Below are positions 23,363-34,649 of a DNA stretch of 64,000 nucleotides, in pieces. Numbering within the stretch: position 1 is the stretch's first letter; each line of letters begins with the position of its first letter. The notes under the pieces are model-generated. The model saw only the letters and a list, made by a program, of their open reading frames with translations. It was not told where the DNA came from and did no database searches. A program made the translations under genes and the position numbers. The stretch covers positions 1,982,460,883-1,982,524,882 of the forward strand of contig OY728122.1 of the NCBI GenBank assembly GCA_963277665.1, given 5' to 3'. This DNA is from Viscum album. Taxonomy: Eukaryota; Streptophyta; Magnoliopsida; Santalales; Viscaceae.

Positions 23363-26300
23363 TGTAACAGTCCGAGATTTTATATAAAAAAAATATTCTT
23401 TTTAATTTCATTAATGTCTTGTGTTGTATGCTACACCAAAAGGAGATTTCTCAACATGCATCCTTGAATTGCCTTGCATTACACGCAATCGCGACCTTCC
23501 TCGATAGCATGTGTAGTACGCAATACCGAGTTTCACTAAACAACGATATGCTATTAAAATATTATCAAAACTATTCGTTATGAATAGTAATAACCACCTT
23601 TTAAAATTTTAGAAATTTTATCTCTCAAAATGGACTTCATTTTTGGATTCGGAGTATCGAATTTAGCCTAAGGTGAAATTTTGGTACTTTTCAGATAACT
23701 TTCATATTCTAATGAATAGTGAAAATTACTAAATTTTATTTAAAAACAACCTTTTTAATCGAAATAATTAACAGTGATAAATTATTAATTTGAGTGATTT
23801 TAAAGTATATTTAGAATATATTTTTACAATTTAACACAATTTTGGTCATTGGATGTAATTTCACATTTAAACCAGACATAAACAAGTGTCAATCTTTTGA
23901 TAGTTATTATCTCTTATGAACACGCTATTTGTTTTGACAACGGGAATTAATTTTTAAATTAATTAATGCAACTGATATGTTTTGAATTTGGTAAAATAGA
24001 CATCATTTTTGAGTTCATAATATCAAATATATCTTAGGCCTAATTTTTGGTATTTTTCTGGAAACTTTCATTTTTTGATGAATAGTGAAACCACTAAGTG
24101 GTAGTTAAGAAAAATGAATTTTTCATAAAACTTATTTTTACTGCTTCTGTGAGTGGAATTTCAAAAATCCAAGAGACACGGTTGATGTTAGTAAGTAAAT
24201 GTGGTTCAATGAGATGAAAATAATTTTTGGTGAATAGTAACTTTTTACTTTTATTTACCACGGTTAAAAGTAAATAGGGTAAAAATGATATTATTATTAC
24301 ACTAACACATGTACTAATTATATAGGACAAGTGTAATTAGAACAAAAACAACCTTAGGAATAAAATATGATCATTTAGGCCCACTTGTATTAGATTAGGA
24401 CATTTATTATTAATTTATTTAAACAATTGTTAAAATAGTTAAAATCAAAGTTTAATAAGTAAATCATTTTTAATATAGGGTTATACATAAGATAAATTCG
24501 ACTATAAATATTCATTAGAAAGATAAAACGATTTCCTACATAATGATATTTTATTTTTAATTTTTAGACATTAAAAATGTTAATTTATTTATGACACAAT
24601 GATGATGCAGTAATTATCTTATTAATGAAATATTGACATAATTGTTGTTATAAATACCCAAATAAATGGAATTTAAGACTTTTTATGTAATAAACAAATT
24701 TTATAGGTTAATATGACATGTTATTATTGATTTAATTAACTTTTTTTCTAACTAATAATTCTGTTATGATTTTCAAAAAAATCAATTACAAAATAGTGTC
24801 AAAATTGACATAAAATAGTTTTTAAAACAAATATTATATTATTAATTGTTATTTTATTCCTAAAAATCTAAGGTTCGGCCAAATTACTTAGATAAGGATA
24901 TATATATATTAATAATAAAAAACTTGGGGTTCTTTTGGCTTCTTATAGTAACTTTATTATCCTTATAGTGTAAGAACACAAGAAGACACGGAAAATGTAA
25001 AATTATTTATCTTAATGATAAATCTAAATGATAAGGTTAAAATAGAAACCTAAACTTGTCTAAATTCTATTAGATGAGAGTATTTCGACCCATCCCCACC
25101 TTAGCTTCGAAATAAATCAATTTGGAGCTATTTAAAACTGAATATGACTTTATAATAAAATAATATTTTTAGTTTTCCAAAGGATCCCCTCTCCTCCCTT
25201 ATAAAAGGGAACCTCCTCCCTCTCTTCCTCACACAACTTTGAGCCTTCAAGCTCGGCCAACCCCTGCCAAATTCTCTTCTCCACTTCCCTAGAAACATCC
25301 TAGAGGTTCTGGTCTTCCTCAAAGACCAATTTTAGTGCCCTAAGAGGAGGTCTCAAAGAGGCGCTTCAAAGAAGAGGAGGTTCAGACACTTACGAAGCAA
25401 ATCAGACCTAAGGTAAGGGAAATATCACAATCTCATTTTTATCCGAGATTGTTTATACTTTGGTATTTAATGGGGTGTATTTTATCATCCACATCCATGT
25501 TTCCTCAATATGTAATATTATTTCCATCCACCTACAATTTTTAAATCCAATTTTACCCTTCGGTGAGTTTTTAGTAAAAGATATGAAAGGAATCTTTTGT
25601 CGTTTTTCATACGAGGTACTTTTTGACTTTTCCGACAAAATTACGAGAAGAATATTTTTTTAACTTTTACGGCATGAATGGATTTTTAAAACCTTTTTTC
25701 CAAGGAGATTCCTTTACAGTTTTTCAAGTTTATTTTTAATCAACTTCTTTTAGTTTAAAATTGTATGACATGTTAATAAAGGAAAAATGTTTTTGAATTA
25801 GAAAGGATATTTTCCTCAAGAATGGAGTTCAAGTGGTTTATCAAAATTATTTTCCATTTAAGATAATAAAGGGTTATGTTTCTATCAATATTATTACATT
25901 TATTTGATTATGTTGTGATGGAAATATTTTTATGAATTCCTTTATCTTATATGAATTGTTTTATGATGTCATGTTGTTTAAGAATCCCATTTTTATTACA
26001 TGGGTTATACAATGATGTATGATTTATGATTTTGTGGCACACATAAGAATGGTATCATTATTAGATGGGTGGGACCAATATCTCCCTCCAATTCATTAGG
26101 TAAAGATTTTATATCTCATGAGATAGACATGGCTGGAATGGTAGGTTATACCGGTTCAGTGAAACAGTACTGAAACGAGGGTGACTCGGTTCAGAAATGG
26201 ACTTTGTCCACTAAGATAGTCTTGGCAATGAGTCATGACTAATAAGATATGATTCTCTATGATTATGTGTGTATGACACAAAGTTTCATGTTTTAAGTTA

Positions 26301-26678
26301 TGATTATTGGGATTACATTTCACTACTATGATTTATCCCATGATATGAAATTATGATCTCTTTTGCAGGTTACGATTTCCAAAAGTTATGTGCTTATGTA
26401 TATGATGTGATTGATATTTCTTTTGTTTACCCTTACTGAGCATTTGAGCTCACCCTTTTATGTTTTCTTTTCCCCAGGATATAAAGAAAGGTTTTTAGGT
26501 AAAAAAAGGGAAGATCATTATGGGAGATGTTGATGATCTTTCACCATGATTAGAAGATTATATTCCGAGTTTCCAAAGACACTAAACTATTATGATCCTT
26601 GTGTGTGTTTTTGTTATGTACTAAGTATTCCGCAAAAGTAATGTAATGTCCATGTACGTTAAGCTCCGGGTCTCTAAA
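23363..26678 (+). mobile_element. 3' LTR of TG1
   Basis: It starts TGTAACAGTCCGAG and ends TCTCTAAA, where the 5' copy has TCTCTACA, so the terminal CA has mutated to AA. It is otherwise closely similar to 17821-21132 throughout, with TATAAAA at 25199 and the donor-like AAGGTAAGGG at 25410. Confidence 0.95.
25199..25205 (+). promoter_or_regulatory. TATA box, TG1 3' LTR
   Basis: TATAAAA in CTCCCTTATAAAAGGG, same context as 19654. Any transcript from here would read into the remaining RT piece of element A in antisense. Confidence 0.65.
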
Positions 26679-26683
26679 AATAC
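26679..26683. repeat. target site duplication of TG1 (right)
   Basis: AATAC matches 17816-17820. It sits at the RT codons for the tyrosine-rich motif of element A. Confidence 0.9.
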
Positions 26684-27511
26684 TCTGGTAATAACTTTCC
26701 AAACCAAGAAAACTACAGATCTCGGTTATATTTGTGGGTCTTGGACATTCTTCAACAACTTTTGTTTTAGCATGATCAACATTCATGCAATTTTTTGAAA
26801 CAATGTGACCAAGGAAAGAAATTTGTTGTAACCAAAACTCACACTTTCTAAATTTCCCAAATATTTTATTTTATTTTATAGTATGAAAGACAACCCTTAA
26901 ATTAATTTCATATTCTTCTTTACTTTTAGAATGAATTAAAATATCATCAATAAACACAACCACAAACTTATCCATGAAATCATGAAAAATTCTATTCATA
27001 AGATCCATGAATATAGCATGTTCATTGGTTAATCAAAAAGGCATAACTACAAATTCATAATGGCCATATCTAGTAGGAAACACGGTCTTCAGAATGGCTG
27101 ATTCCTTTAATCTCAACTGATGGTACCCCGACCTCAAGTCAATCTTGGGAAAATACTAAGCTCCCTGGAGATGATCAAACAAATCATTGATATGGGTAAA
27201 AGGATACTTGTTCTTAAAGGTGATGTTATTCAATTCTACATATTCAATGAAAAGTCTCATTGAGCCGATTTCTTTTAAAAAAAATCATGAGCACCCCATG
27301 GTGATGTGCTAGATCGAGTGAAACCTTTATCTAATAACTCTTGCAATAGCTTCTTTAGCCCTAAAAGTTCAATTTGATCCATTTGATAAGGGGGTTTTGA
27401 AATTGGCTTGGCATCAAGAACTAATTCAACATTAAATTCAACTTCCCAATCAGGTATAATACTAGGTAACTCATTAGGAAAAACATTAAAGTACTTATTT
27501 ACTATTGGCAC
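26684..27511 (-). pseudogene. pol: reverse transcriptase of element A (proximal piece)
   Basis: On the minus strand this begins with the typical gypsy RT lead-in. FPNELPSIIPDWEVEF is followed by a D/A-K-P-I-S-K-P-P-Y block, LLQELLDKGFTRSS and SPWGA in one 78-codon frame (27511-27275). After a frameshift the catalytic F-I-D-D box is at 26943-26954 (FVVVFIDDILIHSK). Next come the NVDHAK and FLGLESYY blocks near 26690-26780, where the gene is broken by TG1. The active-site aspartates are kept, but frameshifts and stops inactivate it. The gene continues at 17815. Confidence 0.9.
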
Positions 27512-27619
27512 ATCATTAATCTAAACAGTTCCTTTATTTTCAACAATATGTGCAAGGTAACCTTCATTTCCATATCTTACTAGTTTCTTATATTTCTTAT
27601 ATGTTATCCAAATTAAGAG

Positions 27620-28030
27620 TTAATTCTTGTACACAAAATAAAAATATTTCTGAAAAGAAACCTCTTTAGCGTCACAATAAATATTAGTATGATAAATAGA
27701 AATCCATTCCATACCCAAAATAACATCAAAATCTACTAGAGGCAAAACAATAAGTTCTTCCGGTAGATTCTTTTTGCACACAAAGACCGACAGTTTCTTA
27801 TAATTTATTTTTGTCTCAACATTTCCTCCAGGTGTTTTTACCATAAATTTAGGATTCATATCTTGATATGGAATTCCCAATTTACTAGAAAAAATCTCAG
27901 AAATGAATGAATGTGTAGAACCTGAATCAAACAACACATTGGCATAATTTGAACAAACAAATAGTGTACCTGATACTACTTCATTCGATGGACCAACATC
28001 TGCTGAAGTAGTTGAAAAGGATTTCACCAC
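27620..28030 (-). pseudogene. pol: retroviral-type aspartic protease of element A
   Basis: A 136-codon open stretch contains NVLFDSGSTHSFIS, with the catalytic D-S-G at 27920-27928. It is followed by GIPY, a flap-like region and DVILGMEWI, matching the usual order of the gypsy protease (D-S/T-G-A-T-H-S-F-I then D-V-I-L-G-M-D-W-L). The enzyme would cut the Gag-Pol polyprotein. The start shown is the first Met in the open part; in the intact element it would be an internal part of the polyprotein. This is one of the best preserved domains of A. Confidence 0.85.
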
Positions 28031-28960
28031 CCCTTTCTGCTAGTATTCTGGCTGCTTTCCCGAAGTTGAGTTCTTCGTTGGACACTCATTTGCATAATTA
28101 CCCTTTTCATTTCACATAAAACATTTTACTGACTATAAATCAGATTTTTTCTTACCATTACACAACTCTTTTTCAATGCAATTACGAGCTTTATGTCCCA
28201 TTTTACCACATCAGTATCACTTATCAGAATTCAAAAGACATTCCTCTACATGATTTTTACCACAATTTTCACAAACTATAAACTTAAGTGTCTTACCATC
28301 AGACTTTTTTGAAGATTTATTCCCTTTCACCTGCCACCTCGACCTCTTATTCTGTTGTTTTTCAAAGAATACCTGATCATCGGCAAACTCCATTTCCACC
28401 TTATCCACACATCGAACTTGTTTTTCATAACTTTTGAACTCACAAGAAGCTAAAGAACATAGATACTTTGTCTTTAATCCTGAGTAAAAATGGTTGAATT
28501 TACTATCAAGATCTCTTATGAAATTGGGATAATACCTTACCAGTCATGTGAATTTTTCTTCATAAGCAGCCACCGAGTCATTATCCAACCTCACTTCCAG
28601 GAATTGTTTTTTCATCATAACATGAACCACCATAGGAAAATATTTTTCAAGAAACATAACATTTAATTCATCCCAATTAAGAGCATCAATCTCCTCACTA
28701 TCCGTGATATTTTTCACCATCGACCACCACTAATTAGATTCACCTTCAAAATGGTAAAAAAAGATACAAACATTTTAATGTTCTGAACACCCCATAACTT
28801 CAAAAATTTTCTCATGTGCTTTAATCCACCCTTAAACTAGCACAGGGTTAAATTATCCTCTAAAATATGGGGGATGTTGCCTCATAAAATGCTCCACTAC
28901 TGACATGTTCCTCTATGGTTTAGCGGGCTAATCTCTTGCATGGATACCTCCACCAATTAT
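28030..28960 (-). pseudogene. gag: Gag of element A, decayed
   Basis: Frames on the minus strand give the retrotransposon Gag core near 28560-28680 (EKYFPMVVHVM, then KKQFLEVRL, SVAAYEEKFT, YYPNFIRDL). These are followed by an SYEKQVRCVDKVEMEFADD block and a C-terminal C-x2-C-G-K-N-H stretch (28217-28408). A zinc knuckle follows at about 28160-28230 with CGKMGHKARNC; its first Cys region is interrupted by two stops. Many stops and frameshifts occur. The exact start is not identifiable; the limit given is where homology fades toward the 5' leader. Confidence 0.75.
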
Positions 28961-29229
28961 AGCCTCAGTCAACTATGCCATCAATGTAACAAACAATTCA
29001 GTTCCGATTCAAACCATCTCAGGTTGCTGATTTGGAAGGTTGTCTTCCTCCTGATGCCGTCCCTATATAGCTACCCCATTTCCTCTCCGGAAAACCATTC
29101 TGAACACAAATATATCTTAGGAAAATCATCATGGTAATATGTAAATTCTATATCATTTTGATCATACAATAAATTAATTTATAGAAATTAATTTAACAAT
29201 ATTCTAACTCCTACAGCTATCTAAACCGA

Positions 29230-29243
29230 ACTATGATACTAAC
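29230..29243 (-). mobile_element. primer binding site of element A (degenerate)
   Basis: On the minus strand GTTAGTATCATAG directly follows the 5' LTR end, a mutated GTTGGTATCAGAG (initiator-Met tRNA type). Confidence 0.75.
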
Positions 29244-30300
29244 TATAAGGAATCGGCCTTAAAGCATTATATAATCTTGAATTAAATGAATAATTCACAT
29301 TGAGGATCTTTTCAGGTTTAGAGTTTTAGAGATTTATGAAATAACTATTACATTACATCTCAAAAATTACAAAGTAGACACTTCTACTCAGTTTCCATTT
29401 GTTCATAAAATTAAAACACTTGAAAAAAAGAGTCATGTCCAGTTCTATTTTTCAGACAGCATGAATTTCCCTTGATCTCATCCTTGACCCTATTCATCTT
29501 TAATACATGTGAAAAACATTTCGAAATATGGGATGAGCATACTCAGTAAGGGTTATAAAACAAAGAAAGAAAACACTAGATCATCAATACATACATAACA
29601 TAAGATCTTTAACACACCTCATGAAATCCTAAGATGTATGAATCAAACATTGAAAAAATAAATCATAAAGGTAACTTTTGGAAACCAAATCATACATACA
29701 TTTTAGCTATCATAGCTATGTAGGGAGTTACAATTGGAATACCCATCATAGTATATTCCCTAAATCTATTAGGAGAAACATTCAAGTTTACCTCTGTCAC
29801 GTTACCCAATGCGTTAGAGATCTATCTTGGGCTTACCCACCCTAGATTTATCACGGAACCAATCGTATATGTAAACAATTCCCAAGGACCATAACATGAT
29901 CATAACACATTAAATAAGCATAAAGTAAAGATATCATTCACAAATTAAAATCACAATATATCTTTTCAATATATTGAAAAAGATATTGAAATATTAAATC
30001 CAAAAACCATTTTTAATACCAAAATACATCAAAGATTATATGGTATTTATTTTCCTTTTAAAAACATTACGTCTTGATAAGGAATCCAAATATCAAATAA
30101 TAATCGCGGCAGCAGAAAGGTCGTGGTCACCGCGTACATTGAAAACAAACATTCTTTTTGCAGTTTTGTAAAATGATTCGTAGAAAAATATTCCCTTTGA
30201 AAGAAAGTAAAATTCATAGGGTTTTATACACCGTATAATAGAAAGTCATGAATAAAACAATATATGCCTCAATGAAAGGAGATTGAGATTAAGTCCCTTA

Positions 30301-30302
30301 CC
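30301..30302 (-). promoter_or_regulatory. candidate splice donor in A 5' LTR
   Basis: Minus strand ACACGAG|GTAAGGGACTT. It is conserved in the 3' LTR and similar to the TG1/TG2 donor; the equivalent in B reads AAGGTAGGGGACTTT. Confidence 0.4.
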
Positions 30303-30645
30303 TCGTGTCCGACATGACCCATTCGTTCTTTAATATCCTGAATAATAAACTAAAGTTATTTTATACTTTCATAAGAACCCTTTTCAAGTTTATTATTCCT
30401 TTTATATCAATTATTACCATGTTATAAGAATTATGTAATCATTTAAGTTAATAATGGCGGTTTTGTCGAGATTTGGTATAGGAGTCAAAAATGAACTTCT
30501 TATATTTACAAGTCTTATTTGTGGTCAAATTTACATTATATCCAGAATTATATTCATGATTTATATATCATATATATCATATATATCCAGTTTATACATG
30601 TATTTATAATATTACATAACATTTAGAGGTAAGAAATGAAATGCA

Positions 30646-31056
30646 CCGTTCATAGAGACGGTAAGATGTACGTACGCATGAACGCTACTTCCATTTCTAC
30701 TTCACATTTTAATGGAATTAAAACATAATGATACATATGTATATTATAATTCTAGTATAATTTCATATATAATATCATTAATTCCATCCTCTATATGCCC
30801 CACATATGGCATTAACGAGTCATATCACTTTGAGGGGGCGGTAGTCTGCACTTCCTCAAATGAAATTATCGCGTTTACCCATAATAGAAACCATAAAGGT
30901 ATGCTATCAATGGAAAATACATAAGCATAGAGAAAAAATAAACATAATATATATCATATATAAAAACTATTCCATCATAATGGACACCATGAGAGTCGGT
31001 ATAATGTAATTGAACACTCATCGTTTCATAAGGCCTTAGTTTGCCCTCCACAAAAA
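30646..31056 (-). repeat. hairpin-unit array in A 5' LTR
   Basis: Three units lie at about 30646-30684 (GTTCAT/ATGAAC arms), 30829-30860 (TTTGAGG/CCTCAAA) and 31021-31056. They are spaced about 190 bases apart, downstream of the TATA box. Confidence 0.65.
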
Positions 31057-31400
31057 CAGTATGTTCTTTAGCCATTAGATTGAGGTGTGTGAAATTGTAG
31101 TTTGAATCCTTCTCATATAAAAAACCTAGTATATTGAGGTTACAGGTTTTGATATAAAATAAAGTACTAAAAAGAGTTTATGGGATGGAGATTTAAAATG
31201 AAAGAAAATAATTTAAGAGAAACTGTTACCATTAATTTGGGTAACTCCCTTTGGTTTGAACCAAAATGACTTCTTTAAATGCCTTCTTCCTAAGTGAAGG
31301 ATTCTAGGTGGAATACATGGATTTTGATAAATTATTTTTGAAGAGTTTGGATGAGCCAAGGGGATTTATAGGTGTGAGGGATGGGTTATAGGTGAGGGCT

Positions 31401-31407
31401 TTTTATA
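31401..31407 (-). promoter_or_regulatory. TATA box, A 5' LTR
   Basis: TATAAAA on the minus strand in CCCCTTATAAAAAGCCC, about 1.46 kb from the LTR start, in the same context as in TG1 and TG2. Confidence 0.7.
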
Positions 31408-32864
31408 AGGGGGAGGGTGGGCTCTTTAGGAAAGTGTGAAAATATTATTTTATTATATTATGATTTTTGTTCTCTAAAGGTCAAAACCATATTACTGTCA
31501 AAGATAAGATGTACCATTGTTGTAATTATATCATTCAATAAGAATTGGACAGGTTTTGGATATTATTTTAATCATTATAATCTTATTTATTTAAATCATT
31601 TATTAATGAGGTAAACACTCATCATTATTTTGTCAAAAATAATTTTATTTATTTGATGTCTAAAAATTATAAACAAAATACCATGATGTTGGGAATATTT
31701 TTATATTTCCAAATAATATTTATAGTCTAAATGATAACTTATATAACCCTATGTAAAAATTAATTTACTAAAAGATATTTTCTTATGTCATTTTTGTCTT
31801 TACTTTAAATTAATTAATATATAGTGTCATTATCACTGCCAAGTGGTTCCATGGGGACCCCAATTTGACCCAGGAATGAACATGGTCAGATATTTATCAA
31901 CAAATAGGATTAAGACACATGATTGGGTAACTTTATACTATTATAATAATATTTTTTTGCCCATATTTACCAGATTTACCCATTAACCATGGTAATTAAA
32001 ATATTTACTAAAGTAAATATTCATAATGTCTAAAAATAAAAGTTACCTACTTATAAAATTTTGACCTCCTGATTCAAAATATGGAATCCATTTTTCAAAA
32101 TTCTAAACACATAAGTGACATAAATTAATTTAAAATTAATTCTTTCTGTCAAAATAAAAGGCGTGTTTTTATGAAATAATAATTATCAAAAGATTGACAA
32201 TTATTTATGTCAAATTTCAAAGTGAAATTACATCCAATGGCCAATATTGGATTAAATAGTAAACATATTATCTAATTGTACTTTAAAACCAATTAAAAAT
32301 ATAATCTAACCATATAAATAAATTAGATTAGAAGTTAGTTTTGAATTAAAATACAACATTTATCACTATTCATTAAGAAATGAATTTTATCAGAAAAATA
32401 CCAAGATTTTACCCAAAGTGAATTTTGATGACACAATTAAAAAGAAGAATTTTATTTGTTCAAATAGAACATATATAATTATCCAAAATTATATTTAAAG
32501 AGGGTTCACCATCAAAAGGTGGTAAATCATCCTTTTAAAGTAAATTATGCTTAAAATTAGATTCATTCACATTTTGAGCCTCTAACTATTATTTGAAAAA
32601 TGTGAAAACATTTAACAAACATGTATAATCATATTTTAGATAGTTATATTCATCCCCTCCATTACAATGATTAGGTGTTAACTACCATTTAAAATAATAA
32701 TATTATATTATTAGTGTTTAACGTAAGATTTCAAAGAAACTTGTTGTAGTGTATCAGGTACGCCATTGAACATAGCATCACATTTAAAGTAAAATTAATA
32801 TTTAATTCAAAAATATTAATAAATATTATAATTTCATATTTATTTTTTTACCTAGGATGTTACA

Positions 32865-32869
32865 AGTTT
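32865..32869. repeat. target site duplication of element A (high-coordinate copy)
   Basis: AGTTT, matching 12090-12094. Confidence 0.85.
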
Positions 32870-33879
32870 TTATTAAAATTCTAAATTAAGAGAATAATTT
32901 TTCTCGTAGAGATCACATAAGTGTCCTAAAAAGAGAAGAATATTTACATGATAGATTTCAAAAAATATGTAAACTTTGACCCTCACATTTTATGTGGAAT
33001 CATCATGTGAACCTAAAAAACTAAATTATTTAAATATTTCAGATAAAAAATTATATAAGGTGGAGAATGATTTAAAATATAAATATAGTCCCAATGTCTT
33101 ACTCAAAATAATGATAATGTATGTCATAATTTGGAAGTTGATTTAGACTATTATGTAATATTTCTGTTAGTATATTCAATAACTAAAATTTAAAATTTAT
33201 TGAATTATTATTTTTCACATTCTATGAGTTAGTAATTTGGGAATAAATTAAGTACGATGTGTTAGCTCTAGAATACTATACAAAATTTCATGTGCGATTG
33301 ATACGAGTATAATTTATTTTGATGGTGTTTTTTCATTGTATATTTATATACATTAAGGAGTATTATTGTTCATTGGAGGAAAATTATCAATGGTGAAATA
33401 ATATATTAGAGTATTCCATTATTATATCCCTAGTTATACTGAGATTATGATGACAACATTGACCCCATCTCATAGAAAGTTCTGGATAAAGACTATTGAT
33501 TACTCATATGTATATCTATTTCTAATCATCAATTGATATAGGTTGAGGTGGACTGGAATATCAACAATAGATTGTCGGTGATGATTAATTCTTCAGTTAT
33601 TTCTTATACAATTTGGATATATATGTTTAATTCCTCCCACCTCTTGGATAAAATATTACAACAGATGATAATTTACTAGAGTTTTTAGACCCTTTCTCTC
33701 CCATAGATCTGTGATAGCCGTCAATTATGTTTCACTAGATGTTATCTAATCTCTAAGAATAATCATTTGGATTGGGTCAAGATGATATAAAATTAAAAAA
33801 AATATTATATTTATTCTCAATAATGTGCAAATATACAACTACAACCTTGGAGGAATATTTTTCAGCAATACTAGAATAT
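32870..33879. other. intergenic, nothing recognised
   Basis: AT-rich sequence between element A and the LINE endonuclease fragment. It may be the upstream part of that LINE, but no motif could be placed. Confidence 0.4.
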
Positions 33880-34315
33880 ATAAAATATATTTGTGGATAA
33901 ATTTTCATCCATTAATTTAGTGATAGGTGGAGACTTTTATAGTCACAGATATCTTAATTTTTTCATAAATGATAAATTTTCACCAACCAACCATGGACAA
34001 CATGAAACATCACATGAGTCAGCTTATGAAAAACCTTGAGTGGTGTTCCTAATAACGCCAAGAGAAAAAAATTACCTAGGATACCAAACATACAATGTGG
34101 GAATCATTTCACCATCCAAACTTCACTGAATGGGCATTGGAATCTTACTAAGAATTTGGATTGGTTCATCCATCCATTGGACCACCATACACAATAATTT
34201 AAATAGTTTCAAATATATCTATACAAAAAAGGATAACCAAATTAAATTATCAAATCCACTTTTGGTAAAAACAAAAAAAATTAACACATTACTTGATAAA
34301 AATAGAAAAGATTAA
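33880..34315 (+). pseudogene. LINE (L1-type) endonuclease fragment
   Basis: Near 33915 the frame reads NLVIGGDFYSHR, matching the L1 endonuclease block V-I-G-G-D-F-N. Near 34093 MWESFHHPNFTEW matches the linker after the endonuclease (M-W-x-x-H-P-x-F). It is followed by a 61-codon lysine-rich frame (34130-34315) with TKKDNQIKL, like the charged stretch before the RT of plant L1 proteins. No RT blocks follow, so this is a truncated or interrupted copy. Individual matches are short, hence moderate confidence. Confidence 0.45.
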
Positions 34316-34649
34316 ATTTAATAAAATAGGACAAAGTGAATGATACCTTTATCTTTCAAAATGAACCGCCAAAGCTTATCTACAATGTGAAAATCACCAT
34401 ATAGCCCAAATACACCCCTGTATCCTAAGAGAACTAATGAATGATATAAATTTTCAAACTATCAACATCTATAAAAACACATTTATTTAAAGAAGCCTTG
34501 ATAACTATATGCATAATTGGGTGTGTATGTAGTTTGTCATATACACGTGCTTAATAGTTTACTACAAATGAATTATTATTTGAAATTAAATTATAATCCA
34601 AACTATAAATTTTATTCTACAATAAAATTTATAAAAAATAACAACATTA

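Larger units (their letters stand above)
17821..26678 (+). mobile_element. TG1: gag-only LTR retrotransposon (TR-GAG type)
   Basis: This 8858-base + strand element sits inside the RT gene of element A. It has two LTRs (17821-21132 and 23363-26678), a primer site, a short gag, an antisense tRNA-like segment and a PPT, and is flanked by AATAC. The internal region is only 2230 bases and has no protease, RT or integrase, so it must have been mobilised by enzymes from another element. Its LTRs differ by only about ten bases in the first 400, mostly C/T or G/A changes, so it is much younger than A or B. TG2 at the end of the window belongs to the same family. Confidence 0.93.
12095..32864 (-). mobile_element. 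element A: full-length chromovirus (Tekay/Del-like), interrupted
   Basis: This is a complete but dead Ty3/gypsy retrotransposon on the minus strand. In its own order it has a 5' LTR (29244-32864), primer site, gag, protease, RT, RNase H, integrase, chromodomain-type tail, PPT and 3' LTR (12095-15711). AGTTT flanks both ends. Without the 8863-base TG1 insertion plus duplication it would be 11907 bases long, with a 4669-base internal region, almost the same as element B. Long LTRs, integrase followed by a V-H-N-V-F-H-type tail and a final E-A-T-W-E block are typical of the Tekay/Del chromovirus clade. Every domain carries stops or frameshifts. Confidence 0.93.
29244..32864 (-). mobile_element. 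5' LTR of element A
   Basis: On the minus strand it starts TGTAACATCCTAGG (ending at 32864) and ends CCTTATA. It is 3621 bases, matching the 3617-base 3' copy along its whole length with the same landmarks: hairpin array 30646-31056, TATAAAA 31401-31407 and donor-like site 30301/30302. Confidence 0.93.
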
